Shown: piece after piece, positions 11,501-19,961 of the stretch | Numbering within the stretch: the stretch's first letter is position 1 | Layout: each line of letters opens with the position of its first letter | From: Synaphobranchus kaupii | Lineage: Eukaryota; Chordata; Actinopteri; Anguilliformes; Synaphobranchidae | Length of the DNA stretch: 64,000 nucleotides | Reading direction: 5' to 3' | NCBI GenBank assembly: GCA_029718625.1 | Contig: CM056378.1 | Coordinates: 60,101,027 to 60,165,026 of the forward strand | Position numbers and translations under genes: made by a program | The notes under the pieces: model-generated | Seen by the model: the letters and a program-made list of their open reading frames with translations, nothing else | What the model was told of the DNA's origin: nothing | The model's database searches: none

Positions 11501-11705
11501 GGTGCAAAGCACTGCTGAAGACATGGAACTACCACACAGAGGACACGTGTGGCTGTGGAGCAGTACAGACAATGTCCCACCTGCTGGAATGTGACGACGC
11601 CCCCCAGTGCAGCCCCCAGGATCTGGCTGAACCGACTCCATCAGCTGTGTCCTGCGCCAGATACTGGCAGAATGACATCTAAGATTGCAAAGGACTCGAA
11701 GAAGA
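8561..11705 (+). mobile_element. Non-LTR retrotransposon (LINE), recent insertion
   Basis: A 3145-bp insertion bounded by the perfect 12-bp duplication. It has about 92-128 bp of 5' leader, one long ORF, and a very short 3' UTR of 23 bp ending in CGAAGAAGA, a GAA-rich tail rather than poly(A). APE endonuclease plus reverse transcriptase plus a C-terminal Cys-His motif, together with the tail, suggest the Jockey/I-related group, perhaps the Nimb clade. No ORF1 precedes the ORF, so the copy is either 5'-truncated just upstream of ORF2 or belongs to a single-ORF family. Confidence 0.9.
8689..11682 (+). CDS. LINE ORF2: APE endonuclease-reverse transcriptase
   Basis: An uninterrupted 997-codon ORF; an in-frame stop at 8650-8652 shows the start cannot be much earlier. 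Residues about 18-225 form an APE-type endonuclease: N24 (SINIEGF), E50 (QETH), Y116 (SVYKPP), D142/N144 (GDFNAHG), D195 and H220. The usual SDH motif reads S218-Q219-H220 here. Residues about 460-720 form the reverse transcriptase with NYRPIS-like block (SYRPISLLC), D566 (FIDLTAAYDT), GLPQGSVLAPLLFNIY and the catalytic Y652-A-D-D655. The C-terminus carries C954-x-C956-x7-H964-x3-C968, a Cys-His motif seen in related LINEs. The protein would nick chromosomal DNA and copy the element's RNA there. It is the only full-length catalytic ORF in the window and could be active in trans. Confidence 0.93.
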   Translation: MTTPKMPQRHLRPSGPALSIASINIEGFSRCKADILATVVKHFDIVCMQETHIGPAQHRPALPGMKLVAETRHRQYGSAVFSRPNLTIEEVCTHTTEGQMETITVALPNVSVTSVYKPPKSPFSHTELPDRCKRKFQISIGDFNAHGTSWGYKENNQDGDAVETWLESKHLTLIHDAKLPKSFHSARWKQGYNPDLVCVSSELASRAVKEVLDPIPHSQHRPITITIRSVLQATTVPFRRRFNLRKADWLLYQQEIEDSIPSIPPHPNSYTTFTDLLKRSARRHIPRGCQTEYIPGLSETSSDLLQAYHTAYHEDPFSSTTTELGEILLNKVGEDRRQVWKELIENTNMTNNSRKAWATIRRLGADHTTPPTLTTVTANSVAAQLVLNGRSQTRRRPTGEYRRTAVSDHPQPASALTKPFDPEELEAALCLLKPGKAAGIDDVLAEMIQHLGPKAKSWLLEMLNSCMAKKTIPPVWRKAKTVAIPKPGKDPSSPKSYRPISLLCITYKLYERLLLQRLTPLIDSKLTKDQAGFRPGRSCAGQLLNLTQHIEDGFECKLITGAAFIDLTAAYDTVQHRAMIRKLLDMTGDLDLCQVIKSLLNNRRFFVQLNDKKSKWKAQKNGLPQGSVLAPLLFNIYTNDQPLPPQCRRFIYADDLCITTQQESFHKIEPVLESALQEMSTYYNNNHLKPNPSKTQLCSFHLKNRDAGKELNISWDGHKLLNHPHPVYLGVTLDRTLSFKTHLQNTKAKVNTRNNILRKLVNSKWGADPPTIRATALALCFSTAEYACSSWSRSHHTKLVDTALNDTCRIITGCIKTTPVPCLYALAGIAPPHTRRSIVARDERRAQESDMRHPLYGHTAPPSRLKSRASFLHTVPPLQSTKETARTNIWRVEWHQLNTRAQEWMERGITPTECLASGHDLPWPTWKTLNRLRVEQGRCKALLKTWNYHTEDTCGCGAVQTMSHLLECDDAPQCSPQDLAEPTPSAVSCARYWQNDI

Positions 11706-11717
11706 AGTTGTTCAGAT
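11706..11717 (+). repeat. 12-bp target-site duplication, right copy
   Basis: AGTTGTTCAGAT, identical to 8549-8560. It follows the GAA-rich 3' end of the LINE directly, with the Harbinger-like host element resuming after it. Confidence 0.9.
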
Positions 11718-11889
11718 TGGAAACTTAAACGGGGAAAACTACATTAGGAGTTTGTAAATGAATAAAGTGCTATAATGTGAATGAACAGCACAATATGCGA
11801 TGTAAAATAATCATTTTTTTCATATACATTTTTTAAGTTTAATGATATGTAATGTTAACCAGTGTAGCTAGCTAGTCGGCTGTATAAGA

Positions 11890-12070
11890 CAAGCTACGTC
11901 GGTGCTGGCAAGCGCAATTGTTCTACAAAGAGAAGCCCTCCTCTTCACCCTCTCCGGATGGCTTGCCTTCGTCGGATGCCGTTTCCAATAATGATCCGGC
12001 GTCTTATTCTGGCAGCAGCCCGTCTTTTCTCAATTTCTATGGAAAACCACCCCAGAAGCAACAGCACACA
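11890..12070 (-). pseudogene. Possible Harbinger transposase N-terminus
   Basis: The minus strand reads an arginine-rich segment (EKRRAAARIRRRIIIG, then RRRQAIRR) similar in character to the basic N-terminus of Harbinger transposases, where such Arg-rich starts are common. A stop follows the second basic run. It lies upstream, on the same strand, of the transposase-like segment at 8290-8485. The call rests on composition and position, not on a diagnostic motif. Confidence 0.3.
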
Positions 12071-12612
12071 AACATTATCGGCTCCATTTCTACTTCCAAC
12101 TGTGTACCCAGTTGTTCACGCTCTGGTAAACAACGCGAAAATAATCAAAACACAGACACGATTGCTTACAATGCAAAGACAATTTTATTATGGGGTTGCT
12201 TGTTTACTTAAAGGTATCCAATGATGTAATGAATAGGCTGTCTTCCTAGCCATCTTTGCCTTCCAATGACTTTTCTGGAATAAGAACGCTAGCAAAAAGG
12301 ATAATTCAACTGTTGAGGATATTGCTGGTTATATCAGAATATTTCAGTAACAGCCGATACAGTACAATGCCAGCGAACGACGTTATGCCTCTCAGGTTTA
12401 GCCGACTTACTCGTCGGCATTTCCCCGATAGTTACGGGAAAGGTTAAAGGTTATAGGTCAGATGTCGCCACGAAGTGCGTCCCACGACTGAGTAAAACTT
12501 TCCGTGCTACCGTACTTCCATGCTCCAGAGTGCGAACTCCCAAGCTTTGAGTGTGTACTCGGGAGCACGGTAGTGTGGAGCATGTAAGTATGCGGTTTGG
12601 GATACAGCCATA

Positions 12613-13278
12613 GACTGTATAAAAATATGGACAAAGTCACTGTGACGTCACCCATTGCCTTCCCACGGCCTCATAAAAACCGAATTGAAGCTCTGGATGC
12701 ATTTTTCGCCGCCCGTTTGTACAAACTGCGTCTGCTCCGCAACCTGTCCCTCTGATTGGTCCTGAACAAATGTTAATACCCTGTCCAAACTACACAATAT
12801 TTTTTAAAAATCAGCACATGCAGAGGCATTAGATGAAGGAAAGGCACCTATTACAATTACACATTTTGTGGGAAAAATTTATTGACTGAGTATTTTGACC
12901 ACATTGCTGCCATTGACTTACATGGTGAAAGACCTATACTGGAGCCAATCGCTGTGGCGCTAGTGAGCAACGGCACAATTGTCGCTCCCAGCCCAACCAG
13001 GAGTGAGCTTCAAAACGAAAGCCCAGTCTTGGCCCCTTGGGCGTGATGCGTCATTCAGGGGCAGCTTCGGTTCCCCGCAGCCATGTTCTCAAGCCTCTGC
13101 ACCAGATGTTGCCCTCTGCTGATATCTATAATTTGCGCTCAAAGCAGTTTTCCCAATGAAACAAACTCTACTCATATTGCCGTTAACTTAAAAATTTTTT
13201 GAAATATTATTTGTACATGGTTGAGAAATTCCGCAGCTATGGAGCTGGTAGTAGCCACAGCAATTTGGCCGCAGTGCC
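12613..13278. other. Unclassified repeat-like flank
   Basis: It starts with CATAGACTGTATAAAAATATGG and GTGACGTCACCC, words I associate with interspersed repeats of fish genomes, and includes GCCATTGACTTACATGG. No reading frame or second terminus found. Confidence 0.35.
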
Positions 13279-13427
13279 TTACCTGTGAAGCCACAACAAG
13301 TTAAGAAATGCCTCGGAGCCCATGGCAAACCCCTCGCTACTCTGACCGACTAGATGTCCCGCCCTGCCAGGGCCCTCATGTGCCGGGCTTCCCGGCTTAT
13401 GCGCGAGCAGTTCCTGGCCCCCGGGTC

Positions 13428-13466
13428 CGTTTAATAATAAATAAATAAATAAATAATAATAAATGA
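13428..13466 (+). repeat. (AAAT)n/(AAT)n microsatellite
   Basis: A run of about 38 bp of AAATAAAT and AATAAT units. Confidence 0.85.
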
Positions 13467-13479
13467 AAATGTGTTGATC

Positions 13480-13690
13480 AAAGCGATCTATCCATAGCCA
13501 TAATTCCTGGCCTTGAGCTGACGGATAGAACGGCATCATCCTGAAGCGAAAGGTCATTAGTCATCACGTTAGCCGGAGACCACGTACTAGCAGAACTTGG
13601 CGTATGGTTTTTGGGGGGGTTTTGATCGCCCCGACATGCACAATAATAGCCATGGGCGTTGGTCATCCGCCGCTTACGAACATTACATTC
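13480..13690 (+). repeat. Left flanking block related to 15.18-15.29 kb
   Basis: CTTGAGCTGACGGATAGAA, GCGAAAGGTCATTAGTCATC, ACTAGCAGAACTTGGCGTAT and a G-rich run occur in the same order as in 15185-15290. The two blocks thus bracket the satellite array as direct repeats. This suggests that array and blocks belong to one repeated unit, or that the array expanded from part of it. Confidence 0.6.
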
Positions 13691-14049
13691 GTCCTGACGT
13701 TGATGAAATTATTTCCATTTAAAAACATAGGAACATGGCTGTCTGTGTGTGGCTTATTGTCAAAATAAAAGTTTTTAATTCCCAGCAACAAGCGAGGATT
13801 CATTCACACCGATAAGGGTAGCTTAGAAGTTTCTATTTCCCTCAAATTGGTTAATTTAGCTTCAGGAAATTACCTTCAGGTGGTTGGTACATAAATACTA
13901 CAAAAATACAACTTCAGTAGTTGGAATGGCCCCAGGCATACGGGCGCCATGAAGCCAATATTACGCACAGCATCCTCCTTGACCTCTAGGGAGAAGACCA
14001 ACGTGCGTTGGTAAGGTATTAATTGGCATTGACCTGAATGGACGAAAAG

Positions 14050-15215
14050 CTTCTTCCTATAGGCATGTCAGGCTTCATCTGTAGTCGAAAGGTCACACAT
14101 AGTTCTTCATCACTACACATAGAACTCCCCTGATTAGTTTGGCTCCCATGGAAGTCCAACAGGCGTTGGTACACATAGCCACTGATCCATGTAATGTTAG
14201 AAGGACCGAGAGCTGGAAGGTCACACATAGTTTTTTATCACTACACATAGAACTCCCCTGATTAGTTTGGCTCCCATGGAAGTCCAACAGGCGTTGGTAC
14301 ACATAGCCACTGATCCATGTAATGTTAGAAGGACCGAGAGCTGGAAGGTCACACATAGTTCTTCATCACTACACATAGAACTCCCCTGATTAGTTTGGCT
14401 CCCATGGAAGTCCAACAGGCGTTGGTACACATAGCCACTGATCCATGTAATGTTAGAAGGACCGAGAGCTGGAAGGTCACACATAGTTCTTCATCACTAC
14501 ACATAGAACTCCCCTGATTAGTTTGGCTCCCATGGAAGTCCAACAGGCGTTGGTACACATAGCCACTCATCCATGTAATGTTAGAAGGACCGAGAGCTGG
14601 AAGGTCACACATAGTTCTTCATCACTACACATAGAACTCCCCTGATTAGTTTGGCTCCCATGGAAGTCCAACAGGCCTTGGTACACATAGCCACTGATCC
14701 ATGTAATGTTAGAAGGACCGAGAGCTGGAAGGTCACACATAGTTTTTTATCACTACACATAGAATTCCCCTGATTAGTTTGGCTCCCATGGAAGTCCAAC
14801 AGGCGTTGGTACACATAGCCACTGATCCATGTAACGTTAAAGGGGCCTTGAGCTGAAGGACAGGATGGCTTCATCTGTATCTGGAAGGTCACACATTGTT
14901 CCTCATCACTACACATATAACTTCCTGGTTAGTTTAATCTTACTTCTGGATCCCAGGGGAAGTCCAACAGGCGTTGGTACACATAGCCACTGACCCATGT
15001 AATGTTAGAAGGATCTTGAGCTGACGGACAGGATGGCTTCATTGGTAGCTGGAAGGTCACACATTGTTCTTCATCACTACACATAGAACTTCCTGGTTAG
15101 TTTAATCTTACTTCTGGCTCCCAGGGGAGTCCAACATGCGTTGGTACACATAGCCACTGATCCATGTAATGTTAGAAGGGCCTTGAGCTGATGGACAGAA
15201 TGGCTTCCTCTGGAA
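14050..15215 (+). repeat. Satellite array, 128-bp and ~160-bp units
   Basis: Six near-identical 128-bp units start at about 14087, 14215, 14343, 14471, 14599 and 14727, each beginning GGAAGGTCACACATAG (the first AAAGGTC) and containing CCAACAGGCGTTGGTACACA. They are followed by about three longer units starting near 14883, 15051 and 15213 with spacings of 156-168 bp. The longer form carries an extra segment, TTGAGCTGACGGACAGGATG plus GCTTCATTGGTAGCT, absent from the short form, so the 128-bp unit looks like a deletion derivative that then expanded. The minus-strand frames over the array are open by chance and I do not call them genes. Confidence 0.92.
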
Positions 15216-15283
15216 GCAAAAGGTCGTTACACATAGTCATCACGTAAGCACAACACTAGCAGCACTTTGGCGTATGGTTGTTT

Positions 15284-15424
15284 TTGGGGGTTGTTGCTGC
15301 TGCCCTCATGCTCGCGTGGATTGGCGGGAGGGCTTTTTGAACAGAACCATACCGCCAAACCTAAAATGTATTGTTTTAAGAATGTCAATAAAGCTTTTAC
15401 TTGAACAGTGGTCCTGACTGAAAT
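15284..15424 (+). repeat. Direct repeat copy A with poly(A) signal
   Basis: From a G-rich TTTTTGGGGGTTGTTGCTGC to GTCCTGACTGAAAT, it matches 15910-16069 almost base for base, apart from about 15 extra bases in copy B. Each copy contains AATAAAGCTTTTACTTGAAC, so each could supply an RNA 3' end. The structure resembles the end of an LTR or other retroelement, but I cannot classify it. Confidence 0.75.
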
Positions 15425-15504
15425 CGAGCGTAGCGTTAGTTCAGGCAGGCCACGAGAGTGAAAGAGTAGTGACGATTCACCTATCGCGGTCCATTCACAT
15501 AACA

Positions 15505-15525
15505 AGGCGGTCTATTTAACCGCCT
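15505..15525 (+). promoter_or_regulatory. Palindrome around a TATA-like core
   Basis: AGGCGGTCTATTTAACCGCC reads as a hairpin (AGGCGGT / ACCGCCT) whose loop contains CTATTTA, a TATA-like word. It lies about 80 bp after repeat copy A, in a stretch that then becomes pyrimidine-rich. It could be a promoter of the repeated unit; this is inference from the sequence shape only. Confidence 0.3.
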
Positions 15526-15801
15526 CGCCCTACCATGGTGGATCCTCTGTCTGCACGCCCGCTGCACACAAAACCCCCCCCTCCACCCCAGCTCCATCCT
15601 CTTCAGTTCCCCATTGCTCCACCTAGCCTATATCACTGGCTCACTAATATTTTCGAGTGCCTACTGATTTCATTTCCTCTCTCCTTCCCGCTTCGGCAAC
15701 CGCCGGAGCGGTAGCTATAGACCAACGATCATCGTTCTCCAGAAGCTCTATGGGGGTTCAGGCCCGGTTCCTTGTAAATTGTTGTGATAATGACTTAAAA
15801 G

Positions 15802-15806
<5 letters not shown>

Positions 15807-15842
<36 letters not shown>
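15807..15842 (+). repeat. (TA)n microsatellite
   Basis: About 18 TA units between the palindrome region and repeat copy B. Confidence 0.95.
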
Positions 15843-15843
<1 letters not shown>

Positions 15844-15909
15844 CTGATTTAATGGATTCTGTTAAAACTATTCACAGTGCTGCCGGTTCTGTTCTAAGTG
15901 CAACCCTAT

Positions 15910-16069
15910 TGGGGGGTTGTTGCTGCTGCCCTCACCGCCATACCCATGCTTGCTCGCGTGGATTGGTGGGAGGGCTTTTTGAACAGAACCATACCGCCAA
16001 ACCTAAAATGTATTGTTTTAAGAATGTCAATAAAGCTTTTACTTGAACAACAGTGGTCCTGACTGAAAT
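15910..16069 (+). repeat. Direct repeat copy B with poly(A) signal
   Basis: Second copy of the unit at 15284-15424, including GAACAGAACCATACCGCC and the AATAAAGC poly(A)-like signal. Start-to-start spacing is about 626 bp. The intervening unique DNA (15425-15909) includes the TATA-like palindrome and the (TA)n run. Confidence 0.75.
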
Positions 16070-16686
16070 ATGTTTAAGTATAGTATATTCAGCTACAGCT
16101 GTTTTCTGATGAACCCTGAAGAGTTTATCTTGTTATATTTCGCCAAAGTCCCGTACAGTCGACATTTCCGCAGTGACCACCCCTCGCACTTAGGGCTGAA
16201 ATACGTTGCTGTACTTGTGTGAATACACACGCGCTTTCATACATTCTTTTTTAAACGTATTTAAATACATTAGGTGACATATGTTATGGTTATTATATAT
16301 ATACTGTATGTGACTATTCTGAAATAAATGTATTCTGTAGCAAATTTCTGAATGATACAGCTTCTTCAGTTCGAACTTAAAACCATGGATGTGCAGGGAA
16401 TATTGTTTTAGATATTGACATTTAAATAAAACTAGTAGAAACCAGGTGGAAATTGCCTCTGAAGGGCCAAACTAAATAGGGTTAACAGTTTTTTCTGTCA
16501 TTGATTGACGATGCTTGGTGAAACTCCGTTTGAAGAGACGCATCTTTCTGCATCGACAAAGTTGCTTACAACAGACAAGTGGGCTAGCCTATCGTTTTGC
16601 CTTTTATGTGAGGTTTAGAAATGATTTCCTCATCTATAGCCATCTCCGAATTTGCAGCAGTGCCGTTTTCTTGTCCTAGCCTAATA
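16070..16686. other. No gene recognised
   Basis: AT-rich intergenic sequence. No long frame, TIR pair or RNA gene seen. Confidence 0.45.
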
Positions 16687-18810
16687 ATTACATTACATTA
16701 GAATTATTTGGCAGACACTTTTATCCAAAGTGACATACAATAAGTGCATATTGAAGGTCATTGACGCGACTACAAAGCAGATCCGACAAAGCACAACTTT
16801 CTCACAGCGTAGGAGCTATCCCTAGTAATGAAAATGAATAGTACACAGTCAGCTATACATTCTGAACTATAAGAGCCCCAAAAAAATAAAAAAACACACA
16901 CAAGTTAAATAGAAAACAAGCAAAAAACAGGAAGTGAGTACTATAGAATGGCCCTATATAGGTAGTTTAGTTGAGGTGGAGTCTGAAAAAGTGCGTTTTC
17001 AGACCACGACAGAAAACAGACTGTTTCAGCTGAGCGCAGCAGAGTGGGGAGTTCGTTCCACTACTGGGGAGCTAGGGTGAAAAAGCTCCGCAGTCGGATC
17101 GAGCGGGAGCCATTAACACGGAGGGAGGGAAGTGCAAGTTGCCCTGCAGCAGCAGAGCGAAGTGGTCGAGCAGGAGCGTAGTGGTGGATTAAGTCCTGTA
17201 GGTAGGAGGGGCCTGATCTTTTGGCTGCAGTGTAGGCCAGGGTCAGAACTTTGAACCTGATCCTGGCCATGACCCGCAGCCAGTGGAGTGACCTCAGCAG
17301 GGGGGTGACGTGCGAACTTCAGGAGGTTGAACACAAGCCGAGCAGCCGCGTTCTGAACCAGTTGTAGGGGCAGAATGGCGCAGGCTGGTAGGCTTGCGAG
17401 AAGGGAGTTGCAGTAGTCCAGACGTGAGGTGACTATGGTCTGGCTAAGAAGCTGGGTGGAGTAGGTGGTTAGGTACGGCAGAATCCTCCTGATGTTGTAC
17501 AGGAGGAACCTGCAGGACTGTGCTGTTGCCCTGATGTGTTCTTTGAAGTCCAGCTGGTCATCCAGGACCACCTCCAGGTTCCTTGCAGAGCGGGAGGCGG
17601 TCACCATGGTTCCGTCGACAGTGATGGACAGGTCTAGAAGCGGGGAGGTCTTGTATGGCATGAAGAGATGCCCAGTCTTGTCGAGGTTGAGCTTCAGGTG
17701 ATGACTAGACATCCACACAGAGATGTCAGCCAGGCAAGCAGATATCCTCTCCTTTACCTTTGGGGTAGAGGGAGGGAAAAAGAGGAAGAGTTGAGTGTCA
17801 TCAGCATAACTATGGTAAGAGAAGCCATGTGAATTAATAACCAAACCAAGAGACTTAGTGTAAATGGAGAACAGCAGAGGACCCAGTACAGATCCCTGTG
17901 GGACTCCTGTAAAAAGTGGATGAGGTGCAGAGACAGAGCCCTTCCAGGAGACTTGGTAGGATCTATCTGTGAGATAGGATGTAAACCAAGAGAGGGCAGT
18001 TCCAGAGATGCCCATCTCAGCCAGTGTGGAGATCAGGAGTTTGTGGTTGACCGTGTCAAACGCTGCAGACAGGTCAAGGAGAATCAGGACAGAGGAGAGG
18101 GAGGAGGCTCTGGCAGTGGCGAGTGCCTCGGTCACAGCCAGGAGCGCAGTTTCAGTTGAGTGCCCAGTTCTGAAGCCGGACTGATGAGGGTCGAGCAGGT
18201 TGTTCTGGTGGAGAAAAACAGACAGTTGGTTAAGGGCAGCTCATTCAAGAGCTTTGGACAGAAATGGCAAGAGAGACACAGGACAATAGTTTCTGACATC
18301 AGAGGGGTCTAAGCTAGGTTTCTTAAGGAGTGGGGTAACGTGGGCAGTTTTGAAAACAGCAGGAACATAGCCACAGGTTAAGGAGTTGTTGATAATGGAG
18401 GACAGATTTGGAAGGACCTCACCGGATATAGACTGGAGGACTGCCGTAGGGATGGGGTCCAGTAGGCAGGTGGTTGCACGCTGATGTGTTACAACTTTAA
18501 GACATCTGCGTCCTCCAGAGTCTTAAAGGATGAAAGTGTAGCGGTGGGTTCATTATGGGGGATATGGGGCGTCACCGGATGTGTGAAGGAGTTTCAGATC
18601 ATGGCTACCTTCTCCTCAAAGTGGATCAGGAAGTCATCTGCAGAAAGGGAAGAAGGTGAGGGGGGTGGAGGAGGGATCAGCAGGGAAGAGAAGGTGGAAA
18701 AGAGTTTACATGGGTTAGACATACATGCATTCATTTTTGACTGAAAAAATTAAGTCTTAGCAGATGTATTTGCTGATGTGAAGGCTGCCAGCAGAGTGTG
18801 ATATGAGTTA
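16687..18810 (-). mobile_element. L2-clade LINE with (ACATT)n tail
   Basis: The left, 3' end is ACATTACATTACATT followed by GCAGACACTTTTATCCAAAG, the well-known 3' end of a fish L2 LINE family whose tail is (TGTAA)n on the coding strand. The body to 18135 holds reverse transcriptase in one frame, and weaker pre-RT sequence continues to about 18740. The endonuclease is missing, so the copy is 5'-truncated. The same family occurs as a plus-strand 3' fragment at 37686-38358. Confidence 0.85.
17061..18480 (-). pseudogene. L2 LINE reverse transcriptase, long open fragment
   Basis: One frame is open for 340 codons (18135-17113): LILLDLSAAFDTVNHKLLI (catalytic Asp block), GVPQGSVLGPLLFSIY, then HSYADDTQLFLF (the YADD box), the connection segment KLNLDKTGHLFMPY and [18 protein letters not shown]. 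The last part shifts frame into RFKVLTLAYTAAKRSGPSYL (17270-17061), the L2 C-terminal domain. Upstream of 18135 the frame is broken but NSFTHPVTPHIPHNEP-like pre-RT sequence is readable near 18600-18540. All RT catalytic blocks are present, but the frameshift and the missing endonuclease make it non-autonomous. Confidence 0.85.
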
Positions 18811-19499
18811 ATCCTCTACCGGTAGAAACGGTATGGTCAAATCTGTCAGTGGCAGAGATTGAATGGGTAAAAAGAGTAGCCAACTACGCCACCTAGGTTT
18901 GAAGGAACTAGGAACTCTAGAATACTAATACCAACCAATAATGAATAAGACCCAGTCAAAGGCGAGGTTCGTTGTTGGGAGGAGAGCAGTGTAAAATGTC
19001 ACCCAAAAGGAGGCAGATGCTGGAATAGTACCAAAACATTTTTATTGGGCTAAAATATACAGGGAATAAAATAGGAAGTTCAGAAAAGCTCAAGCAAAAA
19101 AAAATTCAATGCAAGGTTGTCAATCCAGCAGGTGGCACTACCGCTGGCACAAGTCTGGTCAGCTGTCCAATTACTTTTGATGTCTGGAAGTGGTCACTTC
19201 TGCCAAGGTAGTAGAATTCAGGACTGGCCAAACATCCGGACGAACTGTGGGATAGCAAACAACAACTGCCAGTAGACTGTCCTCCAATCCTTTGGCAGTA
19301 ATGTCTGCAGATTTCTAATATTAGGCTAAGGGTAACTTTATATGTTTAGACTTTTAAAAAGTGGCCATCAATTTAAAACAGCAATTTACTCGACTTATTT
19401 GCTGGAAGGCATGCAACTTTTAGGTTCTGCCAGACCCCGCCCCCACACATCACCGAGCATCTGCTTAGCACTGCCGCGACCCGCAGCCAGCTTTCAATA
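18811..19499. other. No gene recognised
   Basis: Unassigned sequence between an L2 and a repeat fragment. No convincing frame or terminus. Confidence 0.4.
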
Positions 19500-19504
19500 G
19501 ACAC

Positions 19505-19690
19505 CCACACGCAAATGGGTACTCACTGTTCCAGTGTAATTTACAGCTAAATCTAGTCCCACCCCCCAATTCCCATAGAGATCCATTCAAATGCAGAGAC
19601 ATTATAGGATCACTTGTAAGAGTACCAGAAAATAAGATATCAAGAGTCTTTTGATGTTGTTGGGTCACAGACATCAGGAGGTCATGGCAT
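19505..19690 (-). repeat. Fragment of the 62.4-63.4 kb TIR-element family
   Basis: CCCCAATTCCCATAGAGATC, CATTCAAATGCAGA and CTTTTGATGTTGTTGGGTCA recur in the same order at 63285-63396 and inverted at 27560-27680. The end GGGTCACAGACATCAGGAGG corresponds to the outer terminus of the family. Only one end of the element is present here. Confidence 0.7.
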
Positions 19691-19730
19691 GCAAAGGATA
19701 TACTTCCAAATATTAAAAATTTAAAGGCAC

Positions 19731-19961
19731 AGTTAACTTAGTGTATGTAAACTTCTGACCCACTAGAATTGTGATATAGTGAATTAAAAGTGAAATAATC
19801 TGTCTGTAAACAATTGTTGGAAAACTTACTTGTGTCATGCACCAAGTAGATGTCCTAACTGACTTGCCAACACTATAGTTTGCTAACATGAATTCTGTGG
19901 AGTGGTTAAAAATTAGGTTTAATGACTTCAACCTAAGTATATGTAAACTTCTGACTTAAAA
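19731..19961 (-). mobile_element. Solo end of a Sleeping Beauty-like Tc1 transposon
   Basis: The stretch has the inverted/direct repeat design of salmonid-type Tc1 elements: an inner direct repeat GTGTATGTAAACTTCTGACC at 19740 and an outer one CTAAGTATATGTAAACTTCTG at 19934, about 190 bp apart, with the conserved spacer words CAATTGTTGGAAAACTTACT and GTGGAGTGGTTAAAAAT. Such repeats bind the Tc1 transposase. Only this one terminus exists; no transposase or second end is seen, so it is a remnant. Confidence 0.85.

Larger units (their letters stand above)
7591..12609. mobile_element. PIF-Harbinger-like DNA transposon, interrupted by a LINE
   Basis: The left end GGCTGTATCCCAAACCGGAT at 7591 is matched in inverted orientation by GCGGTTTGGGATACAGCC ending at 12609, and the inverted similarity continues inward for about 60 bp (ACTTCCATGCTCC against ACTTACATGCTCC). 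The flanks give a possible 3-bp duplication ATA (7588-7590, 12610-12612). Inside are a short exon on the plus strand near the left end and transposase-like exons on the minus strand, the divergent two-gene layout of Harbinger elements. The LINE at 8561-11705 sits in the middle. Without it the element is about 1.9 kb, so it is internally deleted or decayed. Confidence 0.65.

Noticed and set aside
14019..14916. Series of minus-strand frames reading MCDLPALGPSNITWISGYVY in each satellite unit
   Set aside because: They repeat with the 128-bp unit, which is not a multiple of three, and stay open only because the unit lacks stops in those frames. There is no sign of selection for a protein.
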